From: Oscillospiraceae bacterium
GTDB lineage: Bacteria > Bacillota > Clostridia > Oscillospirales > Acutalibacteraceae
Assembly (NCBI GenBank): GCA_025757685.1
Contig: CP107220.1
Coordinates: forward strand, 149,501-213,500
DNA length: 64,000 nt
Reading direction: 5' to 3'
The notes below the pieces were generated by a model. The model ran no database searches. It was not told the DNA's origin and was given only the letters and a program-made list of their open reading frames with translations. A program made the translations under genes and the position numbers. Below, piece after piece: positions 24,275 to 33,360 of the stretch. Numbering within the stretch: the stretch's first letter is position 1; each line of letters begins with the position of its first letter.

Positions 24275-25987
24275 TTACGCCATCCAGGCGGCGCTTTCGT
24301 CTATGAGCTGCTGCCCCATTTTCTGGGCAACGGCTTTGTCTGCGGCTACGGCGGTCACATAGGTTTTGATCTTCGGCTCCGTGCCGGAGGGGCGCACGAT
24401 CAGCTTGCAGCCGTTCTCCGCCTTGTATTCCAGCACATTGGATTTGGGCAGGTCAATGGAGGTGGACTCGCCGTTAACCAAGTCGGTGGATAGGGAGCTT
24501 TGGTAGTCGCTGTGTTCCACCACCGGGCTGTCGCCCAGAGATTTTGGCGGATTTTGGCGCAGGTGGTTCATGATCCCGGCCATCTTTTCCATACCGGCTT
24601 CGCCCTCAAAGGTGTAGCTGACCACTGCGTTGTCATAGTAGCCGTAGTCGGCGTAAATTTTGTCCATCACATCGCCCAAACTCAGCCCTTGCAGCTTGTA
24701 GTAGGCGGCCATTTCGCAAATGAGCATACTGGCCACCACGGCGTCCTTATCCCGGGCATGGGTGCCGGCCAGATAACCGTAGCTTTCCTCAAAGCCCATC
24801 ACAAAGTCGTCTGCACGGCCCTGGGACTCCAGCTGCGTTACCACCTCGCCGATGTACTTAAATCCGGTGAGCAGATTCTTAAAGGTGCAGCCGTAGCGGG
24901 CAGCAATGGCCTGGGCCAGATCGGTGGATACAAAGGACTTCACCGCCACGCTGTTTTGGCTCAGGGTGCCTTTTTGCTTTCGCATTTCCAGCAGGTAATT
25001 CAGCAGCATAGCGCCTACTTCGTTGCCGCTCATCAGCCGTACTTTGCCCCCTTGCATCACCGCAATGCCTACCCGGTCGCAGTCCGGATCGGTTGCCAGC
25101 AGCAGATCAGCGTGGATATTTTCGTTCATTTTCAGTGCCAGTTCAAAGGCCTGCTTGATCTCCGGGTTCGGGTAGGGGCAGGTGGGGAAGTTGCCGTCCG
25201 GCAACTCCTGCTCTGGCACCACATACACATGGGGCACGCCGATCCGGTCAAGGATCGCCCGTACCGGCTTATTGCCGGTGCCGTTTAGGGGGGTGTAGAT
25301 CACTTTCAGGTCTGCCTTTTGGCACACGCCCCGGTTCATACACTGGGTCTCTACCGCGTCCAAAAAGGCGGTCATCATCTTTTCGCCAATGTATTCCACG
25401 GTGCCGTCTGCCACAGCGGCGTCAAAGTTCGCTTTCTTAATGCCGGTGAAGTAGTCCACCTTTTCAATATAATGGTAAGTCTCCGCCGCTTCGTCGTCGG
25501 TCATTTGGTAGCCGTTTTTGTTGTAGCACTTGTAGCCGTTATACTTGGCCGGGTTGTGGGAGGCGGTGAGGATAATGCCGCTCTGGGCGCCCAGCTGCCG
25601 CACCGCAAAGGACAGGCAGGGGGTGGGCTCCAACTCTTTATAAAGATATACCTTAATGCCGTTGCCTGCCAGCACAGCAGCCGCCTCTTTGGAGAACAGG
25701 TCGCTCTTGATCCGGGAGTCATAGCCGATGGCCACGGACGGGTGGTCGTATTTGGCGTTCAGATAATCGGCCAGCCCTTGGGTGGCACGGCCTACGGTGT
25801 ACACATTCATACGGTTTGTACCGGCGCCGATCACGCCTCGCAGCCCGGCGGTGCCGAACTCCAGTGAGCGGTAGAACCGATCGCGAATTTCCTCATCCTG
25901 TCCGGCGATGGCTTGCAGCTCTGCCTGCAGGTCCGGATCAGCGGTGGCCTTTTCCAGCCACTGGGTATAGAGTTCTGTGGTATTCAT
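24275..25987 (-). CDS. Phosphoglucomutase/phosphomannomutase (phospho-sugar mutase)
   Basis: A 570-residue alpha-D-phosphohexomutase: substrate-binding GTAGLRGVIGAGTNRMN near 46-62, the active-site Ser in TASHNPAKYNGYK, the Mg2+ loop DPDCDRVGI, the sugar-specificity loop GFEESYGYLAG and the C-terminal phosphate site RPSGTEPKIKTY. It interconverts glucose 1- and 6-phosphate and resembles B. subtilis PgcA in length. The site AAAGGTGA is well placed before the ATG. It would link the alpha-glucoside and galactoside products of this region to glycolysis and to UDP-glucose. Confidence 0.94.
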   Translation of the reverse strand: MNTTELYTQWLEKATADPDLQAELQAIAGQDEEIRDRFYRSLEFGTAGLRGVIGAGTNRMNVYTVGRATQGLADYLNAKYDHPSVAIGYDSRIKSDLFSKEAAAVLAGNGIKVYLYKELEPTPCLSFAVRQLGAQSGIILTASHNPAKYNGYKCYNKNGYQMTDDEAAETYHYIEKVDYFTGIKKANFDAAVADGTVEYIGEKMMTAFLDAVETQCMNRGVCQKADLKVIYTPLNGTGNKPVRAILDRIGVPHVYVVPEQELPDGNFPTCPYPNPEIKQAFELALKMNENIHADLLLATDPDCDRVGIAVMQGGKVRLMSGNEVGAMLLNYLLEMRKQKGTLSQNSVAVKSFVSTDLAQAIAARYGCTFKNLLTGFKYIGEVVTQLESQGRADDFVMGFEESYGYLAGTHARDKDAVVASMLICEMAAYYKLQGLSLGDVMDKIYADYGYYDNAVVSYTFEGEAGMEKMAGIMNHLRQNPPKSLGDSPVVEHSDYQSSLSTDLVNGESTSIDLPKSNVLEYKAENGCKLIVRPSGTEPKIKTYVTAVAADKAVAQKMGQQLIDESAAWMA

Positions 25988-26084
25988 ACTGTCACCTTTG
26001 CCTTTCTTTGACGATGGGTCTGTCTCTTTCTGCTCCTCATCACGCTATTATTTTAATCCCAATTTGCACCGGTGTCAATAAGCA

Positions 26085-26113
26085 TTGTCAAACGGCTGTC
26101 GGTCGTGTATAAT
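26085..26113 (+). promoter_or_regulatory. Promoter of the yifB-LUD pair
   Basis: TTGTCA (26085-26090), 17 bp, TATAAT (26108-26113). Confidence 0.8.
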
Positions 26114-26146
26114 AAAAGCAGAAAATCAGGAGAAGAGGTCGTTATT

Positions 26147-27673
26147 ATGTATGCTAAGGTGGAGAGCTTGGGTCTGAACGGGCTGGACGCTTTTTCCGTT
26201 ACGGTAGAGGCGGATATCAGCACCGGTCTGCCCCGGTTTGACATTGTGGGTCTGCCGGATATGGCGGTGCGAGAGAGTCGGGAGCGGGTGCGGGCGACCA
26301 TTAAGAACGGGGGCTACCAGTTCCCGGTGTCCCGTATGACGGTAAATATTGCCCCGGCAGATGTAAAAAAAGAGGGCGCCGTTTACGACCTGCCGGTGTT
26401 TGTGGCACTGATGAAAGCCAGCGGCCAAATTCACGGCAGCACCGACGGCTGTGCCTTTTTAGGCGAGCTGTCTCTGGACGGCGAAATCCGGCCCTGCACC
26501 GGAGTGCTGCCCATGGTGCTGTGCGCCCGGGAAAAAGGGCTGCACGCGGTGTTTGTTCCCGCTGCCAACCGGGACGAGGGCAGCATAGTGGAGGGCATAG
26601 ATGTGTTGCCGGTGGCCCATGTGCGCCAGGTGCTGGATCACTTGCAGGGCAAGGCACCGGTAGAGCCTTGCTACCGGGCATTTTCCCCGGAGGAGGACAC
26701 GCTGGAGTACCTGGACTTTGCAGATGTAAAGGGGCAGCAGAACGCCAAGCGGGCGCTGGAGATCGCAGCTGCCGGGGGACACAATTGCCTGATGATCGGC
26801 CCGCCGGGCACCGGCAAGTCTATGCTGGCCAAGCGGCTGCCGTCTATTTTGCCGGAAATGACCTTTGAGGAGCAGATCGAGACCACCAAGATTTATTCCA
26901 TTGCCGGGGCACTGCCCAGCGGCACTCGGCTGATCAGCCACCGACCTTTTCGCAGTCCCCACCACACGGTATCGCCCCAGGGGCTTACCGGCGGCGGTGC
27001 GGTGCCCAAGCCCGGCGAGATTAGCCTGGCCCATAACGGAGTGCTGTTTATGGACGAGTTCCCGGAGTTTGACCGGCGTACGAAGGAGTCTCTGCGCCAG
27101 CCCTTGGAGGACGGTGTGATCACCATTTCCCGCGCCGGGGGCAGCCTAACCTATCCCTCTAATATTATGGTGGTGGCGGCGATGAACCCTTGCCCCTGCG
27201 GATTTTTGGGTCATCCCACCAAGGCCTGCACTTGCAGCCAGGCGGCGGTGAACCGCTACCGGGACAAGGTCAGCGGTCCCATTTTGGATCGGATTGACCT
27301 GCATGTGGAGGTGCAGAGCGTGGACTATGCCCAGTTGGCAGATACCACCCGGGGCGAACCAAGCAGCGCCATTCGGCAGCGGGTGAACCGGGCACGCCAA
27401 ATGCAGGCGCGGCGCTTTGCGGGCACCGGCATTACCTGCAATGCCAAAATGCCGCCCCAAATGACCAAGGACTGTTGCCGCCTGACGGAGGATGCCTCCG
27501 CCCTGCTGCAAATCAGCTTTGATAAATTAGGGTTGTCTGCCCGGGCGTATGACAAAATCCTGCGCATTGCCCGCACCATTGCGGACCTGGAGCAGACAGA
27601 GGAAATTAACGGCGCCCACATCTCGGAGGCGCTGCAATACCGGGCGCTGGACCGGAAATACTGGAACCGATAA
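26147..27673 (+). CDS. YifB/ComM-family Mg-chelatase-like AAA+ ATPase
   Basis: A 508-residue protein with the ChlI-like N domain (PRFDIVGLPDMAVRESRERV near 24-43), the AAA+ core with Walker A GPPGTGKS and Walker B GVLFMDEFPEF, and a C-terminal Mg-chelatase domain. Homologue ComM is a helicase for branch migration in natural transformation. The start at 26147 (AGGAG site upstream) is preferred over an earlier in-frame start at 26072, which lies above the promoter. A LUD-domain gene follows 16 bases downstream. Confidence 0.93.
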   Translation: MYAKVESLGLNGLDAFSVTVEADISTGLPRFDIVGLPDMAVRESRERVRATIKNGGYQFPVSRMTVNIAPADVKKEGAVYDLPVFVALMKASGQIHGSTDGCAFLGELSLDGEIRPCTGVLPMVLCAREKGLHAVFVPAANRDEGSIVEGIDVLPVAHVRQVLDHLQGKAPVEPCYRAFSPEEDTLEYLDFADVKGQQNAKRALEIAAAGGHNCLMIGPPGTGKSMLAKRLPSILPEMTFEEQIETTKIYSIAGALPSGTRLISHRPFRSPHHTVSPQGLTGGGAVPKPGEISLAHNGVLFMDEFPEFDRRTKESLRQPLEDGVITISRAGGSLTYPSNIMVVAAMNPCPCGFLGHPTKACTCSQAAVNRYRDKVSGPILDRIDLHVEVQSVDYAQLADTTRGEPSSAIRQRVNRARQMQARRFAGTGITCNAKMPPQMTKDCCRLTEDASALLQISFDKLGLSARAYDKILRIARTIADLEQTEEINGAHISEALQYRALDRKYWNR

Positions 27674-27689
27674 GAAAGGAGCGACTGGG

Positions 27690-28334
27690 ATGGACGCAAG
27701 AATAGAAGAAACCATCAAAAACTTAAAAAGACGGGGCTTTGAGCCGTATTATTTGGAGAGCCGGGCACAGGTGCTGCCCCTGGTGCAAAAGCTGGTGCCT
27801 GCGGGCAGCAGCGTGTCCCACGGCGGATCGGAGACCTTAAAGGAAGTGGGCGTGATCGACCTGCTCTCCGGTGGGGATTATCAATATATCAACCGGGCCG
27901 GACTGGAGGGCGAGGCGCTGCGCCAATGCTACCAGGATGCCTTTGGCTGTGACGCCTATTTCACTTCTTCCAACGCCATTACTACCGACGGGGTGCTTTA
28001 TAATGTGGACGGCAACTCCAACCGGGTGGCCTGCATTGTGTTTGGTCCCCGCCAGGTGATTATGATCGTGGGGCGCAACAAGATCGTAGATACCTTTGAC
28101 CAGGCGGTGGAGCGGGTAAAGCGCATTGCTGCTCCCCGCAACACCCAGCGGCTCCATTGCAAGACCCCTTGCGCCGCTACCGGCCATTGCATCAGTTTGG
28201 ATCAGGAAGACCCCGCCCTGTGCGACGGCTGCTTTAGCCCCCAGCGGGTGTGCTGCAACTATGTGACCACCGCCTTTGACCGCCATATCGGCCGCATTAA
28301 GGTGCTGATCGTGGACGAGGAACTGGGTTATTAA
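27690..28334 (+). CDS. LUD-domain protein (lactate utilisation type)
   Basis: A 214-residue protein with the LUD fold: GSSVSHGGSETLKEVGVIDLL near 34-54, DAYFTSSNAITTDGVLYNVD and the central IVFGPRQVIMIVGRNKIV. LUD proteins include LutC and the LutB N domain, but many stand-alone clostridial members have no known reaction. A Cys-rich stretch (CKTPCAATGHC ... CDGC ... CCNY) near 155-185 is unusual for LutC and may hold metal. AAGGAG lies 8 nt before the ATG. Confidence 0.85.
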   Translation: MDARIEETIKNLKRRGFEPYYLESRAQVLPLVQKLVPAGSSVSHGGSETLKEVGVIDLLSGGDYQYINRAGLEGEALRQCYQDAFGCDAYFTSSNAITTDGVLYNVDGNSNRVACIVFGPRQVIMIVGRNKIVDTFDQAVERVKRIAAPRNTQRLHCKTPCAATGHCISLDQEDPALCDGCFSPQRVCCNYVTTAFDRHIGRIKVLIVDEELGY

Positions 28335-28348
28335 AACAATGTACATAC

Positions 28349-28386
28349 AAAAAGGGCCGTATCCCTTGTGGATACGGTCCTTTCTT
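28349..28386. terminator. Bidirectional terminator between LUD and DUF5692 genes
   Basis: Stem AAAGGGCCGTATCC / GGATACGGTCCTTT with a short loop. The arms closely repeat those of the terminator at 23178-23211. Confidence 0.85.
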
Positions 28387-28399
28387 TGTCTATGTACGA

Positions 28400-29440
28400 T
28401 TATTTGCCTTCCGCGCGGCTCATAGCCAGCTGGAAGTCTTTCTGATGGGTGAAGATCTCGTGACGATAGGGGTTGGTCTTGGTCTCCTTGGCTTTCTTCA
28501 TAATGAAACCGAATACCACCACATTGACTGCCAGCGCCAGTATAGAGATTACGCCCTGCGCTGTGGGGTTGGCAGCGGTGGGGTGCACCGCCGGGTTCAT
28601 AAACCCGTCCGCATACACACTGGTGATCACGGCGAACTTGCCTTGATCCTGGAACAGCGGGAACACCTGGGCAAACATACACCAAATGGCCAGCGTGTAG
28701 GCACGGTTCTGGATCCAGCCGCCCTTGTTCCACAGTGCGTTGGCAAAGGTGGGCGCCAGCAGCAGAGCCAGGCCGCAGTACCAGGAGTGGGTGGGCAGGT
28801 TGTTGTAGGTGTACTCAAAGTTCCAAATATCGTAGGCCAGAATGTAGCACCAAGTCATATCCGGCCACAGCATATCTTGGTGGTTCTTAGAGGAGTAAAT
28901 ACCCCACCAGCCGGTCATACACAGAATGTTGATGATACCGGCCAGGCCGTTGAGGATATTCCACCAGCCGCCGAACAGCCACACATTTTCGCTGGAGAGC
29001 CACCAACCACCGGCAGCACCGCCGGCGCTGATGCCCTTAATGGCAGACTCAAAGTCGCTGGCCACAGCGATCAGAATGTTAATGGCCACAATTACAAAGG
29101 GGAACACCTTGAACCATTGGGTCTTGCCGATGCTCCACTTGTACTTAAGCATCATAAAGCCAATGCACCCTGCGGTGGCAGCATACAGCTTGGCATAATG
29201 GAACCAGCTGTTCATGTGGACCACCGTATCGTTATTAACCGCCCAGTCAACGCCCTTTGCGGCCGCCACATTGATGACGATAAAGTACACGCTCAGTGCA
29301 GCCGGAAGCACCAGGAAAAAGAAAATGCCGCCTGCCTTGGAGCGGCGGGCGATCTCGTTAGCCAGCACCAACCCGGTGAAGACCAATGCCCAGCCCAGCA
29401 GCTGCCACAGCGCAGTATCGCCGTAGATTTGGAATAACAT
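28400..29440 (-). CDS. DUF5692-like multi-span membrane protein
   Basis: A 346-residue membrane protein with about nine hydrophobic segments and very high Trp and Tyr content, for example LFGGWWNILNGLAG, CMTGWWGIYSSKN and a WNFEYTYNNLPTHSWYCGLA segment. It resembles the DUF5692 family, which has no known function. The ATG at 29440 has GGAGGAG 8 nt upstream. It is divergent from a FadR-type GntR regulator, the likely controller. Transport or sensing are guesses. Confidence 0.65.
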   Translation of the reverse strand: MLFQIYGDTALWQLLGWALVFTGLVLANEIARRSKAGGIFFFLVLPAALSVYFIVINVAAAKGVDWAVNNDTVVHMNSWFHYAKLYAATAGCIGFMMLKYKWSIGKTQWFKVFPFVIVAINILIAVASDFESAIKGISAGGAAGGWWLSSENVWLFGGWWNILNGLAGIINILCMTGWWGIYSSKNHQDMLWPDMTWCYILAYDIWNFEYTYNNLPTHSWYCGLALLLAPTFANALWNKGGWIQNRAYTLAIWCMFAQVFPLFQDQGKFAVITSVYADGFMNPAVHPTAANPTAQGVISILALAVNVVVFGFIMKKAKETKTNPYRHEIFTHQKDFQLAMSRAEGK

Positions 29441-29521
29441 AGTTATCTCCTCCAAAAAATAAATCATCTTGCGCCGCAGCGCAACCCTTCCGTGGGCGAT
29501 TTTCCGCCCGCTTCAATGTTC

Positions 29522-29550
29522 AGTTTAGTCCTGTTTTTATAGATTGTCAA
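29522..29550 (-). promoter_or_regulatory. Promoter of the DUF5692 gene
   Basis: Minus-strand TTGACA (29545-29550), 17 bp, TAAACT (29522-29527). A perfect palindrome AGATTG-T-CAATCT (29541-29553) covers the -35 box and may bind a regulator. Confidence 0.7.
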
Positions 29551-29610
29551 TCTTTTAACAAGCCCGGCTGCACATTTCTACATATTGGCAAAAACCGGGG
29601 CGGTTTTTTG

Positions 29611-29639
29611 TTGAAATTGAGTAGCAAAGATGATACAAT
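29611..29639 (+). promoter_or_regulatory. Promoter of the FadR-type regulator
   Basis: TTGAAA (29611-29616), 17 bp, TACAAT (29634-29639). Confidence 0.75.
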
Positions 29640-29644
29640 GTCAC

Positions 29645-29655
29645 TGGTATTACCA
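29645..29655 (+). promoter_or_regulatory. FadR-type operator
   Basis: TGGTATTACCA is a perfect palindrome of the TNGTNNNACNA class bound by FadR-subfamily GntR proteins. It covers the expected transcription start of the regulator gene, so autorepression is likely. Confidence 0.7.
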
Positions 29656-29676
29656 AGAACCACAGGAGGGGAACCT

Positions 29677-30384
29677 ATGGAATTTGAAAAGCTGCAAACC
29701 GCCAGTTTGAAGGAATTGTTTATTTCGTCTGTGGAGGACAAGATTTTGTCCGGCGAGCTGCCCATCGGCGCGCAGCTGCCCACGGAGCGGGAGTTGGCGG
29801 AGATGATGGATGTAAGCCGGGGTGTAGTGAATAGCGGCATTGCGGAGATGGCGCACAAAGGCTTCTTAGAGGTGCGACCCCGGGTGGGCACCTTTGTGGC
29901 AGATTATCGCCGGGTGGGCAAGTCGGATATTTTTCTGTCCATTATGCACTATAACGGTGGTGTTCTTCCGGAGCAGGAAATTCGCTCCCTGCTGGAGTTT
30001 AAGATCCTGATTGACTGTTTTTCCGTGCGCAAGCTCACTGCCCGCGCCATTACGGAGACAGAGGTGCAAAAGCTGGAGGATTTTGTGGATCAAATGGCCG
30101 AGACGGATGACCCGCAGCGGGTGTCAGAGCTGGCTTATGCGTATAATCAGGAACTGAGCTTCCTTAGCGGCAACACCTTTGCGCCGCTGATCTATAATTC
30201 TTTTAAGACCGCCAATGTGCAGTTGGGCGCTCGATATGTGCAGCGTTATGGCAAGGCGTCCCTGTACCATTACCTGCAGCAACTGCTGGTGCAGCTGCTC
30301 AACGGCGATACCGCCCGGGCGGTGGCGCTGGTGGAGACGCACTTAACGGATATGATGACCGGCGAGCACCAGATTTACGAATAA
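29677..30384 (+). CDS. GntR-family regulator, FadR subfamily (FCD domain)
   Basis: A 235-residue regulator: winged helix-turn-helix (GAQLPTERELAEMMDVSRG then VVNSGIAEMAHKGFLEVRP) and a helical C-terminal domain of FCD size whose metal-binding residues are not obvious. The ATG has AGGAGGGG 6 nt upstream. The divergent DUF5692 gene is the nearest candidate target. The effector is unknown. Confidence 0.85.
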   Translation: MEFEKLQTASLKELFISSVEDKILSGELPIGAQLPTERELAEMMDVSRGVVNSGIAEMAHKGFLEVRPRVGTFVADYRRVGKSDIFLSIMHYNGGVLPEQEIRSLLEFKILIDCFSVRKLTARAITETEVQKLEDFVDQMAETDDPQRVSELAYAYNQELSFLSGNTFAPLIYNSFKTANVQLGARYVQRYGKASLYHYLQQLLVQLLNGDTARAVALVETHLTDMMTGEHQIYE

Positions 30385-30405
30385 GCATACACCAATACAG
30401 ACGCA

Positions 30406-30446
30406 AAAAACAGGCTAAGCAATGTAAATTGCTTAGCCTGTTTTGT
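30406..30446. terminator. Bidirectional terminator between FadR and GH27 genes
   Basis: Stem CAGGCTAAGCAA / TTGCTTAGCCTG with a 6-nt loop, A run before and T run after. Confidence 0.88.
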
Positions 30447-30452
30447 ATGTTG

Positions 30453-32186
30453 TTAGGAATTATGAATACGATAGACTTTTACGCCGTGGTGGGGTACGGT
30501 GGCGTTAATGGTGTTGTCGTTGAACCACTCGTCGCTCCACAGCTCATGCACCTCGTACTTGCCCGGCGTTTTGCGGAAGTTCAGGTACGCATCGTCCGCC
30601 AGAGCGTTAATGTCGTAGGTGACCGTGCGGCGGGAGGTGCCCTTGTTAAACAGGCACAGGGCCACATCGCCGTTTTGCAGCGGGCGGGCCAGAATATCCA
30701 GCCCGGCCTGGCGGCGAATGCGCTTGCAGGGCTTGCACAGCGGGTCCTGGTCAATGTTGATCAGGTTTTTGTTGGTGACAATTTTTAAGGTGGGGTTCTC
30801 CCGCACCTGCTCGTTGTTGCCGTCCACAAACTTGCGCACATCATTGCCAAGAATCAGCGGCGCAGCCATCATGCACCACAGGGAGAAGTGAGCCCTGTTC
30901 TCGTTCTCTGTCAGCTTGCCGTTGCCTACTTCCAGCATATCCGGGTCATTCCAGGCCCCGGGACCGGCATGGTCATACAGGCGTACATTGTGCTCATAAA
31001 TCGTCTTAATGCTTAGCCACTTGGGCATGATATCCGGCGTGGTGCGCCACATATTGCCTGCCTTGGCTCCCCATTTGTAGGGATAAGCAAAGCCCCATTC
31101 GCAGATGGAATAGATGATGGGGCGCTCCTCTTCGCCGGTGATGACAGCCCATTCCTTGGTGGCCTCTTGCAGTTCTCGACCCATGCGGGCGTATTGCAGG
31201 TAAGAGGAGTCAGCCCGGGTAACCACCGGGTTGTAGAGCAACAGGTGGTTCTCGCCCGATTGCAGCTCAACTGTCAGCTGGATACGGCCGGTGGGGCTGG
31301 CGCCCTTGGTGGTGGGGAACAGCAACTCATGTTCCTTGCCGTTGTTGACTCGAATGCGCAGGTAGCGCTGGTGGAGGCACAGAGATTTGTTATAGGCCAG
31401 GGTCAGGGCATAGGTGCCGCCTGCTTCTACGCTAAAGCGGAATCCGGCGGTGCCGGAGCCGTAACCGATCATACCGATGCCTTGACCGGAGGGCAGATCG
31501 CTGCACTTGACTACCCGGCCTTTGCCGGTAAATTCTGCTTCGCCGGGCAGCAGGATCAGTGCCGGTTCTGTGGTACCCGGCAGGTTCAGTTGCAGGTTTT
31601 CAATAATGGGCACATCACCCTTTAATACATGGTGATGACAAAAGTCATACTTGAAGAATTCGCAGCCCCAGCTGGCCAAGGTTTTGGCATCCAGCCGTTC
31701 GTGACCCAAACTGGCAGGTAGATCCTCGCAGGTGAGGGTCCCGTTAGAGGAGTACAGACCCACCTTAAAGCCCCGGCTGTTCAGTTGCTTGATCAGCGCC
31801 GGGATCCCCATAGAGAAGGTGCCCAGATCCCCTTGCAGGCGACCCATTTCGTCCCGCACGGAGCTGTGCCAGCAGTCGTCCAGGTTGATATAGTTGTAGC
31901 CCGCTTCCGCCAGACCGCTGGCCTCCATGGCCTCTGCCACCTCCAGAATCAGATCCTGATTGATGTTTTGGCGAAAGGTGTTCCAGCTGGACCAGCCCAT
32001 AGGGGGCACGGTAGCGCCGCCGTAATTCGGTGCGTCCGTGGTGTCTATGGTCAGCTTAGAGGGGCGTGCAATCTTTTCCATGGCGCACAGCGGGCAGTTG
32101 CCGTTGACGCGGGTGATGATAAACCAGGCTACGAACCACACCAGTAAAATGGCTACGATAGCCAGCAAAATGATACCAAAAATCAT
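30453..32186 (-). CDS. GH27 alpha-galactosidase with N-terminal membrane anchor and inserted domain
   Basis: A 577-residue enzyme. Residues 2-25 form a membrane helix without a cleavage site. The GH27 barrel begins with PPMGWSSWNTF near 61-71 and has NLDDCW near 101-106, the nucleophile Asp181 in KYDFC, and the acid/base Asp385 in WRTTPDI, then GAWNDPDMLEVGNG. Between them, residues about 190-330 are an insertion with beta-rich sequence that looks like a carbohydrate-binding jelly roll (CBM35-like). The C-terminal part is the antiparallel beta domain. It removes terminal alpha-galactose. It is the last gene of a three-gene operon; its ATG overlaps the upstream stop by 4 bases. Confidence 0.9.
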   Translation of the reverse strand: MIFGIILLAIVAILLVWFVAWFIITRVNGNCPLCAMEKIARPSKLTIDTTDAPNYGGATVPPMGWSSWNTFRQNINQDLILEVAEAMEASGLAEAGYNYINLDDCWHSSVRDEMGRLQGDLGTFSMGIPALIKQLNSRGFKVGLYSSNGTLTCEDLPASLGHERLDAKTLASWGCEFFKYDFCHHHVLKGDVPIIENLQLNLPGTTEPALILLPGEAEFTGKGRVVKCSDLPSGQGIGMIGYGSGTAGFRFSVEAGGTYALTLAYNKSLCLHQRYLRIRVNNGKEHELLFPTTKGASPTGRIQLTVELQSGENHLLLYNPVVTRADSSYLQYARMGRELQEATKEWAVITGEEERPIIYSICEWGFAYPYKWGAKAGNMWRTTPDIMPKWLSIKTIYEHNVRLYDHAGPGAWNDPDMLEVGNGKLTENENRAHFSLWCMMAAPLILGNDVRKFVDGNNEQVRENPTLKIVTNKNLINIDQDPLCKPCKRIRRQAGLDILARPLQNGDVALCLFNKGTSRRTVTYDINALADDAYLNFRKTPGKYEVHELWSDEWFNDNTINATVPHHGVKVYRIHNS

Positions 32187-33358
32187 AACAATCCCATCTC
32201 CTTAAAGAATTCCAGTTCTTCCTTGGCAGCGGCGTAGGCATCGTCGCTGTCCAGTCCCCGGGCGGTGCGCACCATAAAGTCCTTGCGGTGCCGGGTGTTG
32301 TAAATCAGACGGTAGCACCAGGCGTACGGGGTCAGCCAGGGGTGGCCGTCTAAAAATCGAATATAGGGTATGTGGCGCATTTGGCTGTATGCCGGAAACG
32401 CCAGGCGCAGCTTGCTGCGCAGGGGGCTTGCTTTCTCGCCCTGCTCCATTTGGCGGCGGGCAATGACGGCGCTTTTGTTCCGGTCCGCGTTACCAAAGGC
32501 ACCGTAGCTGACCAAAAACGATTCACAGTCCGCTGTGTCATCCGCATAAGGCGTACCCACGCCGTACCAGCGATAACACACGGTGAGCACAATCTTGGCG
32601 AATTGTGCTAAACCGGCTTTTTCGCACAAGGTCAGTACCGCTTTTTCGTCGATCCGGCACCTTTGCAGCATCACGGCAAGATCCAGGATCAGCTTGATTC
32701 CGGCGCCGTAAAAGCGAAAGTGGTGGGCCAAATGGGCGATCAGATAGGCAAAGTGGTAATTGTCCTCCAATTTGCCGCAGCAGCCCTCAAATTGGGCTTG
32801 ATCCATGGCGTTTGCAAAGGCAGTCTCACACCGGGGATCATCGCTGATCAGTGCTGTGTGCACCTCCAGCAACACATCGCCCTTGCGGTAGTCGTATACC
32901 GGGCCGTTTTGGGCGGTACAGGCAAAGCCGCTGCTCATTAGCGCTTCTTTGGCTGCCTGGCGGTTCGCCGGGTTAATGAGCAGGTCAATGTCGCCCATTA
33001 GGCGGCACTCCGGCACCGGGTACAGCTCTTTTAAGATCGCGCCCTTAAAAAATACATGGGGGATGCCGGCGTCGCTGAGAACGCGGTACACCCGCTCCAC
33101 GCCCTGCTTTTGGTGCTCGTACAGGAACACGCTGCTAAAGAAGTGCTCGCTGAGTGCCAGTCGACAGTCCTCCGGGATCACCTCGGTATTGGGTGCTTTG
33201 TTGCACACTGCGTACACCACAGCGATCAGATTATGCGCCTTGGCAATGCCGCACAGCTTGCGATAATCCATATCCGGGCGCAAGGTTACCGGCTCGTCCC
33301 GCAAAAAGGCGGCGGTCAGTTCAATTAAATAGGCAGTTTCAGCACACATGGATTCCAT
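32183..33358 (-). CDS. Nucleotidyltransferase-fold protein (NTP_transf_5 family)
   Basis: A 391-residue protein of the uncharacterised nucleotidyltransferase family PF14907. The signature FFKGAILKELYP followed by CRLMGDIDLLIN (near 103-127) holds the two acidic residues of the polymerase-beta fold, and a later VLLEVHTAL adds the third acidic position. Such proteins often lie in surface-polysaccharide or lasso-peptide loci, but the substrate is not known. It starts 2 bases after the Nudix stop and overlaps GH27 by 4. No ribosome site is visible, so it is probably translated by coupling. An ATG three codons in is an alternative. Confidence 0.78.
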   Translation of the reverse strand: MESMCAETAYLIELTAAFLRDEPVTLRPDMDYRKLCGIAKAHNLIAVVYAVCNKAPNTEVIPEDCRLALSEHFFSSVFLYEHQKQGVERVYRVLSDAGIPHVFFKGAILKELYPVPECRLMGDIDLLINPANRQAAKEALMSSGFACTAQNGPVYDYRKGDVLLEVHTALISDDPRCETAFANAMDQAQFEGCCGKLEDNYHFAYLIAHLAHHFRFYGAGIKLILDLAVMLQRCRIDEKAVLTLCEKAGLAQFAKIVLTVCYRWYGVGTPYADDTADCESFLVSYGAFGNADRNKSAVIARRQMEQGEKASPLRSKLRLAFPAYSQMRHIPYIRFLDGHPWLTPYAWCYRLIYNTRHRKDFMVRTARGLDSDDAYAAAKEELEFFKEMGLL

Positions 33359-33360
33359 CG

